DNA of 64,000 bases, from contig CBDIDV010000002.1 in assembly GCA_965277875.1 (NCBI GenBank), positions 5,828,001-5,892,000 of the forward strand. The letters run 5' to 3'. Origin of the DNA: CAWFQB01 sp965277875 (lineage in GTDB: Bacteria > Armatimonadota > Chthonomonadetes > Chthonomonadales > Chthonomonadaceae). Each line of letters starts with the position of its first letter. The stretch's first letter is position 1. The translations under genes were made by a program, and so were the position numbers. The notes beneath the pieces are model-generated. The model was not told the origin of the DNA. It did no database searches and worked only from the letters and a program-made list of their open reading frames with translations. Shown in pieces: positions 52,559 to 60,819 of the stretch.

Positions 52559-53428
52559 TTAGCGTCCGACGGTAAACAGAGCGTCCGGCAGGCCCTGATT
52601 GATCTTGACGTTGTCAATCGTCGTGATGGCCGCGCTCACGCCCTCGGCGTTCTTCACCTCGACCTGCGAGGGCAGCCACACGCCCGATACGGCTTCTTTG
52701 GCATCCTGGTAATAAAAAGTGGCTTTCAGCTTGCCCTCGGAGCCGTACCATTCGCGCTTGACCGTGACTTTCGTATGCGGGTCGAACCACACGCGATAGT
52801 GCGAACCGCCCGACGCGCCTTTGTAGGTAAGATCGAAGACGGGCGTGGACTGGCCTTCCAGTGTGTCGTGGCGGACGAATTTGGCCTGCATGTAGTCCAG
52901 CGTGGCGGGCGCAAGCAGTCCGCCGTATTCCAGCAGGCTTTGGCGCTTGCCCGGCGAGTCCGTCAGGTCTTCCACCTTGCGGGACTGCAAGGGCGAGCGG
53001 AAACTGCGCAGCGGGCCATTCATGGTGATAGACGCCTTGATCAGCCCGCTGCCCGATATGCGTAATTTGTCCGGCTGTTTGTATTGGAGCGTTACGCGCT
53101 TGAGCAGGTCTTGAAACTGGTACGTGCGCTGAAAGTCCGATCCGATCTTTTCCAGTTCTTTCAGGTCGCATTTTTCTACATGAACACTGGCCTGCAAATC
53201 GTCTATGCGCGTGGTCATGTCCTGAATGCTCACCGTTTCGCCCGTCGCGCCATGCGCATCGGCGGCGCGCGCGGTCAGCGATATGAATGACGAACTGATC
53301 CCTGCCATGAGGACAAGGCCGACCACCCCCGCTCGCAGTGAACGTCCGATGATGGTGTCAACTGCGCTTTTTTTATGAAAAAGTTTTGTTCTTTTGTCCT
53401 TGATACGCTCCAACGCCCTGTTACGCAT
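52559..53428 (-). CDS. LolA-like outer-membrane lipoprotein carrier fold protein
   Basis: 289 residues from ATG 53428, AAGGA 5 bases upstream; the frame to 53596 lacks a leader. Signal-like helix (about 28-52), then a LolA/LppX-type half-barrel: ITTIDNVKINQGLPDALFTV at the end, KREWYGSEGKLKATFYYQDAK, and VWLPSQVEVKN are typical strands. Such proteins carry lipid-linked molecules across the periplasm or sense envelope state. Located between GT39 and NodB genes, so an envelope role is likely. Confidence 0.75.
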   Translation of the reverse strand: MRNRALERIKDKRTKLFHKKSAVDTIIGRSLRAGVVGLVLMAGISSSFISLTARAADAHGATGETVSIQDMTTRIDDLQASVHVEKCDLKELEKIGSDFQRTYQFQDLLKRVTLQYKQPDKLRISGSGLIKASITMNGPLRSFRSPLQSRKVEDLTDSPGKRQSLLEYGGLLAPATLDYMQAKFVRHDTLEGQSTPVFDLTYKGASGGSHYRVWFDPHTKVTVKREWYGSEGKLKATFYYQDAKEAVSGVWLPSQVEVKNAEGVSAAITTIDNVKINQGLPDALFTVGR

Positions 53429-53721
53429 GATGATCCTTACTCCCAAACCCGATACGCAATGCAGCCCTGCACACGTTTGATTGACTGGCGACCTACTGGT
53501 CTGCTGTTTATCCGACAATACAAAAAAACAACCTGAAAACACGCCGAAATACACGTTTACAATGACCGCGCGGCACCGTGTCACGCTCGGATGCAAACCA
53601 TCGTGCAGTATACTAGTAGCATTGGTCTGGGCGTTTGAGAATATTCCTTCTGTCCTGATGGACTCTTTCTGATGAACTCTTTAATGAGCATTATAATGAG
53701 CATTAGTAGACAGTACGCAGG

Positions 53722-54774
53722 ATGCGCGCACAAACAGCGGCGCAGATGCAGTATAACGGAAATCTGCGCCCAAAGTCAAAGGCCATGCGCAATTTTGGGA
53801 GAGCAGTGAAAACAGCATCGTCTACGTTCCATATAAGTTTACAATTTGTAAAGTCTGCGTCAGCGCAAGCGGGCAAAGGGCGGCGTCTGCTCAGGATCAA
53901 TCCGGCTGCGGTCTGCATGTTGGCGGCGCTTGCTTTTGCATCGGGCGCGCGGGGCGTATGGGCGGGTACACTCGCCCACAGGGGCGCGAGCGTCAAGCAG
54001 ATACAAAAACTGAAATCCAAAATGCAGGCGCAGGAACCGTCCAGGACGCCCCTGATGCCGTGGGACGATCATCCGGGGCGTACTCCCGACGCGCTCGGCG
54101 GCTTCGCTATGACCAATATCTTTGAGCCGGACCAAAAACACGGGCTGGCCCTTGTGCAGCTTGTGCGCGGCGACGCGCGGCGCAAAGAGATCGCGCTCAC
54201 GTTCGACGACGGGCCGCACCCGCAGTTCACGGGCCGGCTGCTCGACCTGCTGAAACAATTGAATGTCCGCGCCACGTTCTTTGTGGTCGGGCGCAAGGTG
54301 GACGACGCGCCGGACATGCTGGCGCGCATGGTACAGGAGGGGCATGAGGTCGGCAACCATACCTTCCATCATGTGAACCTGAAAACCCTGCCGCCCGGAC
54401 TCGTGGAAAACGAGATCCGCCTGGACAACGACGCCATACGCCGCGCCTGCGGACACGAACCGATCTTCTTCCGCCCGCCGGGGGGACAGCGCAGCGGCGA
54501 GGTGCTGGAAATCGCGCATCGCCTGAACATGGCGACGATACTGTGGACGGACGACCCCGGCGATTACGCCAATCCGGGCGCGGACGTAATCGAGCAAAAA
54601 TTACTCACGCACATCAAGCCCGGCGCAACGATTCTGCTGCACGATGGCGTAGAGCAAACGTATCAGATGTTACCCGACATGGTGGCGCGTCTGCGCCAGC
54701 AGGGGTACAAGTTTGTCACCGTTTCCGAGATGGTTCAGCATCTGGAGGCCGCGCGCCCTGGACATGTTCAATAA
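53722..54774 (+). CDS. Polysaccharide deacetylase (NodB) family protein
   Basis: 350 residues (ATG 53722; ATG 53785 is possible, no clear ribosome site). Membrane-anchoring segment about 62-82. NodB core: LTFDDGPHPQF (Asp pair), HEVGNHTFHH (zinc His pair), FFRPPGGQRS, ILWTDDPGDYANPG, ILLHDG, all five family motifs present. Removes acetyl groups from N-acetylhexosamine polymers. The stop overlaps the next gene's start by 11 bases, so the two are translationally coupled. Confidence 0.92.
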   Translation: MRAQTAAQMQYNGNLRPKSKAMRNFGRAVKTASSTFHISLQFVKSASAQAGKGRRLLRINPAAVCMLAALAFASGARGVWAGTLAHRGASVKQIQKLKSKMQAQEPSRTPLMPWDDHPGRTPDALGGFAMTNIFEPDQKHGLALVQLVRGDARRKEIALTFDDGPHPQFTGRLLDLLKQLNVRATFFVVGRKVDDAPDMLARMVQEGHEVGNHTFHHVNLKTLPPGLVENEIRLDNDAIRRACGHEPIFFRPPGGQRSGEVLEIAHRLNMATILWTDDPGDYANPGADVIEQKLLTHIKPGATILLHDGVEQTYQMLPDMVARLRQQGYKFVTVSEMVQHLEAARPGHVQ

Positions 54775-57700
54775 TAGCGATAACAATAGCAGCAACGTTT
54801 CTAATACGAATACAGGCAATGACGCAGCGGGCGTGAACGCGGGAGCGGTTTCTGAGCCGCAGGATTTGCCGCGTCCTGCAGAAGCGGCGAGCGGTTTGCC
54901 CACGCTCTCCGACGACCTGAACGCCGCTGCCGACCGTCTGGCCGCGAGCGAACTGCTGGTTCCGGTCTTTTACGACGAGCGCAGGCGGCGCTGGCCGTGG
55001 GTGCGCCGCGCGTTCGTGACCCTGCTCGCGCTGAGCCTGCTGGCCGGGTTTGTGCTGGCCCTGAGCATCTTTGTGCTGCCTCTGATGCCGCATAATCCTC
55101 TGCCGCGCGCCGCCCGCGCCCCGGAATACGGCAATCAGGAACCCACGCTGACGCAGTACCAGCGTCATCTGTCGGAGTTTATTCACGGCCCTACGCCCGC
55201 GCATCCGCTCACGCATCCGCAGCGGCGTCAGCTTGGCGTCAAATTCGCCCGCGACAAGCAGCGTCTGGCCCTGCTCGACAGCAAACGGCAGCGCGACGAG
55301 GCCGAAGCCCGACGCAAGGCTGTGGCTTTCCTGCAATCGTGGCCCGCCCGCGCCGGATTGGAGCGGGGCAACCCGGCTGGCGTTACGCCGTTCGGCGTAC
55401 CGTTTGGACAGGGAACAGGGAACAGGGAACAGGGAACAAAAAATGCGGCTGCCGGCTCTCCACGCATGGCGCACACTGCGGTATTGCCCCTCGCGCCCGT
55501 CGTGGCGGCGTTTTATGTGAATTGGGAAGAAACGTCGTGGGCTTCGGCGCAGCGGAACATGGAGCATCTCACGCACTTCATACCCGAATGGCTGCATCTC
55601 AAGCAGGGCGGGGCGGACGCGCTGAGTTCCGATCCGAAAATTCTGCCATTTCTGGATGCCCGCGACGACAAAGATAAGACCGAAGTACCTAATCTGGCGC
55701 ACCGCAACAATGTGCCGATCCTCGCCCTGCTGAACAACTTCACGCGCCCCAAAAATCAGGAAGAGGGCGAGGGAAGCTGGGACACGAACGCGGTTCACGC
55801 TATCGTGTCCGATGCCGTTGCGCGCCAAAATGTCGCCTTGCGCCTGAAAACGTGGCTGACCGTCAACAACCTGCAAGGCGTCAACATAGACTTCGAGCAG
55901 GTAGCCCCGCAGGATAGAAACAACCTGACCCTATTCATGCAAGCCCTGTACGAGACCCTGCACCCTGTCGGCCTCCTCGTAACGCAGGATGTCGAGATGG
56001 AGGGTGAGGGCGAGGACACGCGCGCCTTGGCGCAGTGGAACGACTGGATCGTTCCCATGTTTTACGATCAGCACGAAGCGGGCAGCGAACCGGGGCCGGT
56101 CGCGGGCCTGGACTGGACGCGGCAGCATCTCGCAAGCCTGCTCAAAGGCATCCCGCCCCAAAAGATCGTGATGGGCGTGGATCAGGAAGGCTACGACTGG
56201 ATCGCGGGACAGAAGGGCGCGGACTCGCTGCGCTATCAGAGCGCGGTCGTAGCGGCCAAAGAAAGCTACGATGGGCGGGGCCTGGACGGCGTGATACGCC
56301 TCGACCCGGTCAGCCTTAATCCCACCTTTACGTATGAGGATCAGGAAACCGGTGGCACGGGCAGTACGCGCCGCGACGCGCATACCGTATGGATGCTGGA
56401 CGCCGTATCCGCGTACAATCAGCTTCGCGACGCCCAATCGCACCATCTCAGGGGGGCGGCGCTGTGGATGCTGGGCGCGGAAGACCCCAGCCTGTGGACG
56501 TTCTACGACCGCAGCGCGTGGAACACGGACTGGCAAAAGATAATTGCGGGCGGCGCGCTGGATACCATCTCGTACGGCGGAACCGGCGAAATCGACTTTA
56601 CCGCCGAGGGCGAACTGCTGCAGCCCGTCGCCGACCCCTCTAATGGACGCCGCGACATCACGCTTGATCCCAAGACCGGCCTGATTACCGCCGAGTCGTA
56701 CCAGTCGCGCCCGGTTCCGAATACGGCCACGCGCGAACTGCTGATCCCGTCGTCGTATGTGGTGCGCCGGTATGGCAGTCGGGTAGGCAACCCCGACAAG
56801 CAGATTGTGCTGACGTTCGACGACGGCCCCGATCCGGTTTATACGCCGCAGATACTGGACACGCTGAAACAATACCATGTACCCGCCGTGTTCTTTGTCG
56901 TGGGCAAGCAGGCCGAGGCGTTCCCTGACCTTGTCCGCCGCATGTGGGACGAGGGCCACGAGATCGGCAATCATACGTGGGATCACAAGGACATGGCGCA
57001 GTTGTCGCCGGAGTTTCAGCGGCTGGAACTGTCGTCCACGGAGCGCGTGATACAGGCGCTGACCGGGCATAGCACGACGCTGTGGCGTCCACCGTATGGC
57101 AACGATGTAGAGCCGGCGACAGGAGCCGAGGTGCGCCCGCTTGACCTGGCCGCGCAGATGAACTACATCACGGTCGGGCAGAAGATAGACCCGCAGGACT
57201 GGAACATCTTCAAGCCCGTTCCGAACCGACCGGACACCAAGCAACTCAAAACGCCCCAGGACATCATCAACGGCGTCCTGACCGAAAAAGAGCAGGGCAG
57301 CATCGTCCTGCTGCACGATGCGGGCGGCGACCGCAGCCGCACCGTGGCCGCGCTTCCCGGCTTGATACAGCAGTTGAGGGCGCAGGGGTACACGTTCGTC
57401 AGCGTGGCGCAGCTTAGCGGTATCAAGCCCGTGCAGGGCGACATACGCTTTCGGCTGATGCCCGCCGTGACCGGCAAGGACATTTATCTTGTGGGCAGCG
57501 ACCGGCTCACGTTCGAGGCCGCGTACATCTTTCAGCGCGTACTTTCCACCCTCTTCGCGCTGTCTATCGTGCTGGGCGTGTCGCGCATCTTCCTGTTCGT
57601 CGGGCTGGCGCTGATACAGCGCGGGCGGGAAAAGCGGCGCGTGTTTCCCATAGGCTACACGCCGTCCGTATCGGTCATTATCGCGGCCTACAACGAGGAA

Positions 57701-58735
57701 ACCGTAGTCGCCCGCACCATCAACGCCCTGCTGCTCGGCGGCTATCCCAATTTGCAGATCATCGTCGTGGATGATGGCAGCAAGGACGACACGAGCGGGG
57801 TGGTGGCGCGCGAGTTCGGCGACAATCCGCTGATACAACTGATACGCAAGCCCAACGGCGGCAAGGCGTCGGCCCTGAACCGGGGCCTGATGGTGGCGAC
57901 CGGCGACATCATGGTATCTCTGGACGCCGACACTCTGTTCGCGCCCGACACGATTGCCAAACTCGCCCGCCATTTCGCCGATCCCAACGTTGGAGCCGTA
58001 TCGGGTAACGTGCGCGTGGGCAATGCGACAAACATCTGGACCATCTGGCAGTCCCTGGAATACACCACAAGCCAGAACTTCGACCGGCGGGGCTATGACC
58101 TGCTCAACTGCATCACGGTTGTACCCGGCGCGGTCGGGGCCATGCGGCGCAAAGCGGTCGCGGCTGTGGGCGGGTACACGCACGACACGCTCGCCGAGGA
58201 TACCGACCTGACGTGGAAACTGCGGCGTTCGGGCTGGCGCATCGTCAACGACAACACGGCGATGGCGTACACGGAAGCGCCCGAATCCCTCAAAAATCTT
58301 GCCAAGCAGCGGTTCCGGTGGGCGTTCGGCACGCTGCAATGCCTGTGGAAGCACCGGGCCGCGCTGTGGAACGACGGCGCGTTCGGCTGGATCGCCCTGC
58401 CCAGCCTGTGGGTGTACCAGATACTGTTCCCGGCTGTGTCGCCGTTTATGGATGTCGGCATGGTGTACGCCTTGCTCAACCGCAACTTTGCGGCCTTCGG
58501 CTGGTACTTCCTGGCGATGTTCGGCATCGAGTTCGTGGCCGCGTTCATGGCCCTTCGCATGGACAAAGGTAACTTGAAACTGCTGCCCTGGCTGTTCTTG
58601 CAGCGTTTTGTGTACCGGCAACTGATGTACTACGTCGTCCTGCGCGCCCTGTGGACGGCCCTGCGCGGCAGCGCGGTCGGCTGGAACAAGTTCGAGCGCA
58701 CCGGCACGGCCCGGATCGAGCCGAAGACGGTTTAG
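54764..58735 (+). CDS. GH18-NodB-GT2 trifunctional polysaccharide protein
   Basis: 1323 residues from ATG 54764. Residues ~1-85 cytoplasmic, membrane helix ~88-112, then GH18 (about 245-600): YVNWEETSWAS, LQGVNIDFEQVAPQ with the catalytic Glu, IVMGVDQEGYDW. NodB follows (about 680-890): LTFDDGPDPVYT, HEIGNHTWDHK, LWRPPYG, IVLLHDAG. A membrane segment (about 930-960) leads to a processive GT2 (about 975-1230): IIAAYNEE, LDADT, LAEDTD and QRFRW, then more helices. Synthesis, deacetylation and trimming of a beta-1,4-hexosamine polymer in one chain. A heptamer array at 55411-55438 encodes GTGNREQGT. Confidence 0.9.
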   Translation: MFNNSDNNSSNVSNTNTGNDAAGVNAGAVSEPQDLPRPAEAASGLPTLSDDLNAAADRLAASELLVPVFYDERRRRWPWVRRAFVTLLALSLLAGFVLALSIFVLPLMPHNPLPRAARAPEYGNQEPTLTQYQRHLSEFIHGPTPAHPLTHPQRRQLGVKFARDKQRLALLDSKRQRDEAEARRKAVAFLQSWPARAGLERGNPAGVTPFGVPFGQGTGNREQGTKNAAAGSPRMAHTAVLPLAPVVAAFYVNWEETSWASAQRNMEHLTHFIPEWLHLKQGGADALSSDPKILPFLDARDDKDKTEVPNLAHRNNVPILALLNNFTRPKNQEEGEGSWDTNAVHAIVSDAVARQNVALRLKTWLTVNNLQGVNIDFEQVAPQDRNNLTLFMQALYETLHPVGLLVTQDVEMEGEGEDTRALAQWNDWIVPMFYDQHEAGSEPGPVAGLDWTRQHLASLLKGIPPQKIVMGVDQEGYDWIAGQKGADSLRYQSAVVAAKESYDGRGLDGVIRLDPVSLNPTFTYEDQETGGTGSTRRDAHTVWMLDAVSAYNQLRDAQSHHLRGAALWMLGAEDPSLWTFYDRSAWNTDWQKIIAGGALDTISYGGTGEIDFTAEGELLQPVADPSNGRRDITLDPKTGLITAESYQSRPVPNTATRELLIPSSYVVRRYGSRVGNPDKQIVLTFDDGPDPVYTPQILDTLKQYHVPAVFFVVGKQAEAFPDLVRRMWDEGHEIGNHTWDHKDMAQLSPEFQRLELSSTERVIQALTGHSTTLWRPPYGNDVEPATGAEVRPLDLAAQMNYITVGQKIDPQDWNIFKPVPNRPDTKQLKTPQDIINGVLTEKEQGSIVLLHDAGGDRSRTVAALPGLIQQLRAQGYTFVSVAQLSGIKPVQGDIRFRLMPAVTGKDIYLVGSDRLTFEAAYIFQRVLSTLFALSIVLGVSRIFLFVGLALIQRGREKRRVFPIGYTPSVSVIIAAYNEETVVARTINALLLGGYPNLQIIVVDDGSKDDTSGVVAREFGDNPLIQLIRKPNGGKASALNRGLMVATGDIMVSLDADTLFAPDTIAKLARHFADPNVGAVSGNVRVGNATNIWTIWQSLEYTTSQNFDRRGYDLLNCITVVPGAVGAMRRKAVAAVGGYTHDTLAEDTDLTWKLRRSGWRIVNDNTAMAYTEAPESLKNLAKQRFRWAFGTLQCLWKHRAALWNDGAFGWIALPSLWVYQILFPAVSPFMDVGMVYALLNRNFAAFGWYFLAMFGIEFVAAFMALRMDKGNLKLLPWLFLQRFVYRQLMYYVVLRALWTALRGSAVGWNKFERTGTARIEPKTV
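55411..55438 (+). repeat. (GGGAACA)x4 heptamer array inside the GH18-NodB-GT2 gene
   Basis: Four exact heptamers in the linker before the GH18 domain; one copy gained or lost would shift the frame. Confidence 0.9.
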
Positions 58736-58776
58736 GAGTTTTGAACCGCGAAACACGTGAAGCACACGAAAAAAGC

Positions 58777-58824
58777 AAACAAAGAACCGCTCGCTGTGTT
58801 ACGGCAGGGAGCGGTTCTTTGTTT
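58777..58824 (+). terminator. Strong terminator after the trifunctional gene
   Basis: A 16-bp perfect stem AAACAAAGAACCGCTC / GAGCGGTTCTTTGTTT, 42 bases after the stop. Confidence 0.85.
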
Positions 58825-58884
58825 GGGCGTCAGGAGGGCGGGCGATGTGAGCAGTTACACGAGAGCAAGCAGCAGGCGAGCAAT

Positions 58885-59036
58885 GGAATGAATTCCTTCG
58901 CTATGGGCCTGCGGCCAAGTGTGCTTCGCACACACCTGTTTGTTGATGGTCTTGCCACATTGCAAACATCTTCCCACCAAACGCACCGTGTCCGCAGGAC
59001 ACTTGGCCGCAGGCCCATAGCGAAGGAATTCATTCC
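58885..59036. repeat. 38-bp perfect inverted repeat with 76-nt centre
   Basis: Arm 58885-58922 (starts GGAATGAATTCCTTCGCTAT) is exactly complementary to 58999-59036. The centre has partial further pairing. Lies between convergent genes; possibly a MITE or a joint terminator. Confidence 0.88.
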
Positions 59037-59071
59037 GTTGTGTCAGGCTCTGTATACCGGACGCCCCCAGC

Positions 59072-59893
59072 TTACTTGTCGAGCAGAGGCTGCACGTCCA
59101 GCCGCATCAGGAGTTTGCCCGCGTCGTTTTTGATGTCGTGGCGACCGTATCCCTGCTCGACGTGCATTTTGCCGTTGAATGTGATTTCGATACGCGGCAC
59201 ACGCGGCAGTTGCTGGCGCATGGCGTCCGTCAGCTTTCCGCCGCTTACCTGTCCCTTCGATCTGCCCGGCGTGAAGACATCTACCGTGACGTGTCCCTGC
59301 ACTTTCCAGGATATGCCGAGGTCTCTATCCCAGCCATTCGCGCCCAACGGCGAGGCGGACATGCTTATGACCGCGCTGGAGTTGGCTTCTTGTATTGCTG
59401 AATCGCGCTTTTCGAGCTGGCGCAGAATGATGTCGGTGACAGGGTAGTTGTACTTCTTTGTCTTGACTTCGTTCTCGTTCTGTGTTGGCTGGATCTCCTG
59501 GCTGGCCGCGATGGGTGTTTGTGGGCGTGTCGTCTGCGCTGTGAGCGTGGCGGTGACGGCAGCGACCAAGACTGCGCCTGTAATGGCGGTTAATCGTTTG
59601 AGCATGGCAAGTTCCCTTCGACGCACATTTGTTGTGTGCGTTGTTGTATAGGTTTGTGATGGCTGCATGTCGGCTGGCGGGAGTTGCGATAAAACGCATT
59701 CGCGCAGTCCGGCGGGGAGCGGGGCGGGCAGACGCCGCGCTGCCTGGCTGATCTGTCGCAGCTGACGCCGATGGGTTCGGCAGGCGGGGCAGGTCAGGCA
59801 ATGCTGCTGCGTCAGCGCATACTGGCGTTGGTTGTTCAGCCGCTCGCCGTCGTTCAGGATATGTAGATGTTCACGCGCAGTCTCGCACAGCAT
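59072..59893 (-). CDS. Anti-sigma factor with zinc-binding domain and periplasmic tail
   Basis: 273 residues from ATG 59893 (AAAGGAGG 8 bases upstream), overlapping the sigma gene by 23 bases. The N-terminal zinc-binding anti-sigma domain has HCLTCPACRTH (about residues 38-48). One membrane helix (ITGAVLVAAVTATLTA, about 115-130). The C-terminal ~130 residues are an unrecognised periplasmic domain (VQGHVTVDVFTPG, RIEITFNGKMHVE). Likely holds the ECF sigma factor until an envelope signal is felt. The frame to 60292 is read-through of the sigma gene in another frame. Confidence 0.85.
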   Translation of the reverse strand: MLCETAREHLHILNDGERLNNQRQYALTQQHCLTCPACRTHRRQLRQISQAARRLPAPLPAGLRECVLSQLPPADMQPSQTYTTTHTTNVRRRELAMLKRLTAITGAVLVAAVTATLTAQTTRPQTPIAASQEIQPTQNENEVKTKKYNYPVTDIILRQLEKRDSAIQEANSSAVISMSASPLGANGWDRDLGISWKVQGHVTVDVFTPGRSKGQVSGGKLTDAMRQQLPRVPRIEITFNGKMHVEQGYGRHDIKNDAGKLLMRLDVQPLLDK

Positions 59894-60557
59894 TTTGCCT
59901 GCCTCCTTTCGGCGTTTCGAGTTCCGGTTCCGGGAGTGGGTTTTGCTCAGGGTGTGGCGCTGTCGGTATTGCCCCCGTCCGGGCCGCGGATTCGTCATGT
60001 GCGGCGCGGGGATTGTCGGAAGCGAGGGCGATTTGCAGCAGGCGCGTGGCCCGCCACAGGCGCGACTGCACGGTTCCTGTCGGCACGTCCAATAACTGCG
60101 CGGCCTCCCGGTACGCCAGCCCTTCCACCTTGACCAGAACAAACGCGTCCCGGCACACGGTCGGCAGGGCGGCAATAGCATCCGTGATGCGCTGCTCGCG
60201 CTCGTGCCGCGTACAGTGGGCGAATGGGTCGCCGTGCGGCACGGACAGATCGGGATGCAGGTCGAGTGGTTCGCAGTCGGGTGGTTGGTCACGCCGTCGC
60301 GCGGCGCAGCGACGGTACGCGATGCCGCACAGCCACGTACTGAACGCGCCCTCGCCCCGCCACGCCTCTAATGCCTGGTGCGCGGCGAGAAACGTTTCCT
60401 GCGTCAGGTCTTCGGCCTCGGTCGCGTCGCCGGTAAGTTGGCGCAATAAGCGAAACACGCGGCCCGCGTGACGGTCGTACAGGACACCGAACGCGTTAGA
60501 TTGCCCGTGCAGGCATTTGCGTACAAGCTGTGTGTCTGTTGGAAATGGGTTGAACAT
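59871..60557 (-). CDS. ECF-type RNA polymerase sigma factor
   Basis: 228 residues. Sigma region 2: ALYDRHAGRVFRLLRQLTGDATEAEDLTQETFLAA (about 24-60), with DLTQETF the core-binding signature. Region 4: IAALPTVCRDAFVLVKVEGLAYREAAQLLDVPTGTVQSRLWRA (about 128-170), the -35-binding helix-turn-helix. A ~45-residue Pro-rich C-terminal tail is unusual. Upstream of and overlapping its anti-sigma gene. Sense of regulated stress unknown. Confidence 0.95.
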   Translation of the reverse strand: MFNPFPTDTQLVRKCLHGQSNAFGVLYDRHAGRVFRLLRQLTGDATEAEDLTQETFLAAHQALEAWRGEGAFSTWLCGIAYRRCAARRRDQPPDCEPLDLHPDLSVPHGDPFAHCTRHEREQRITDAIAALPTVCRDAFVLVKVEGLAYREAAQLLDVPTGTVQSRLWRATRLLQIALASDNPRAAHDESAARTGAIPTAPHPEQNPLPEPELETPKGGRQNAVRDCA

Positions 60558-60650
60558 GGGCGCTGGCTACCTCACCGGGCTTCCTTGCATGATGAGTAGC
60601 GGATTCGGGGCGGTTTGTTCTGTTGAGCGGGAAATATTTGTTGGAGGATT

Positions 60651-60810
60651 GGCCCCTCACCCCCGGCCCCTCTCCCCGGAGGGGAGAGGGGAGCGAAGGC
60701 GTAAGTGGGTTCGCCGTCGTATGCAAACTTTATCTAACGCGCTCAACTTCCAAACTAGCCTTCTCCCGGAACGGGAGAGGGTGGCCGGAGGCCGGGTGAG
60801 GGACGAAACC
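60651..60810. repeat. Full copy of the ~165-bp palindromic element
   Basis: Begins GGCCCCTCACCCCCGGCCCC and ends GGTGAGGGACGAA; same order of blocks as 33072-33240 (GTGGGTTCGCCGT, CTTCCAAAC, GCCTTCTCCCGG). Fills the gap between the cyclase gene end and the sigma promoter region. Confidence 0.85.
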
Positions 60811-60819
60811 TCCAGTATA

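Noticed and set aside
59872..60292. Long N-terminal extension of the anti-sigma frame
   Set aside because: It is the sigma gene read in a different frame; AAAGGAGG marks ATG 59893 as the start.
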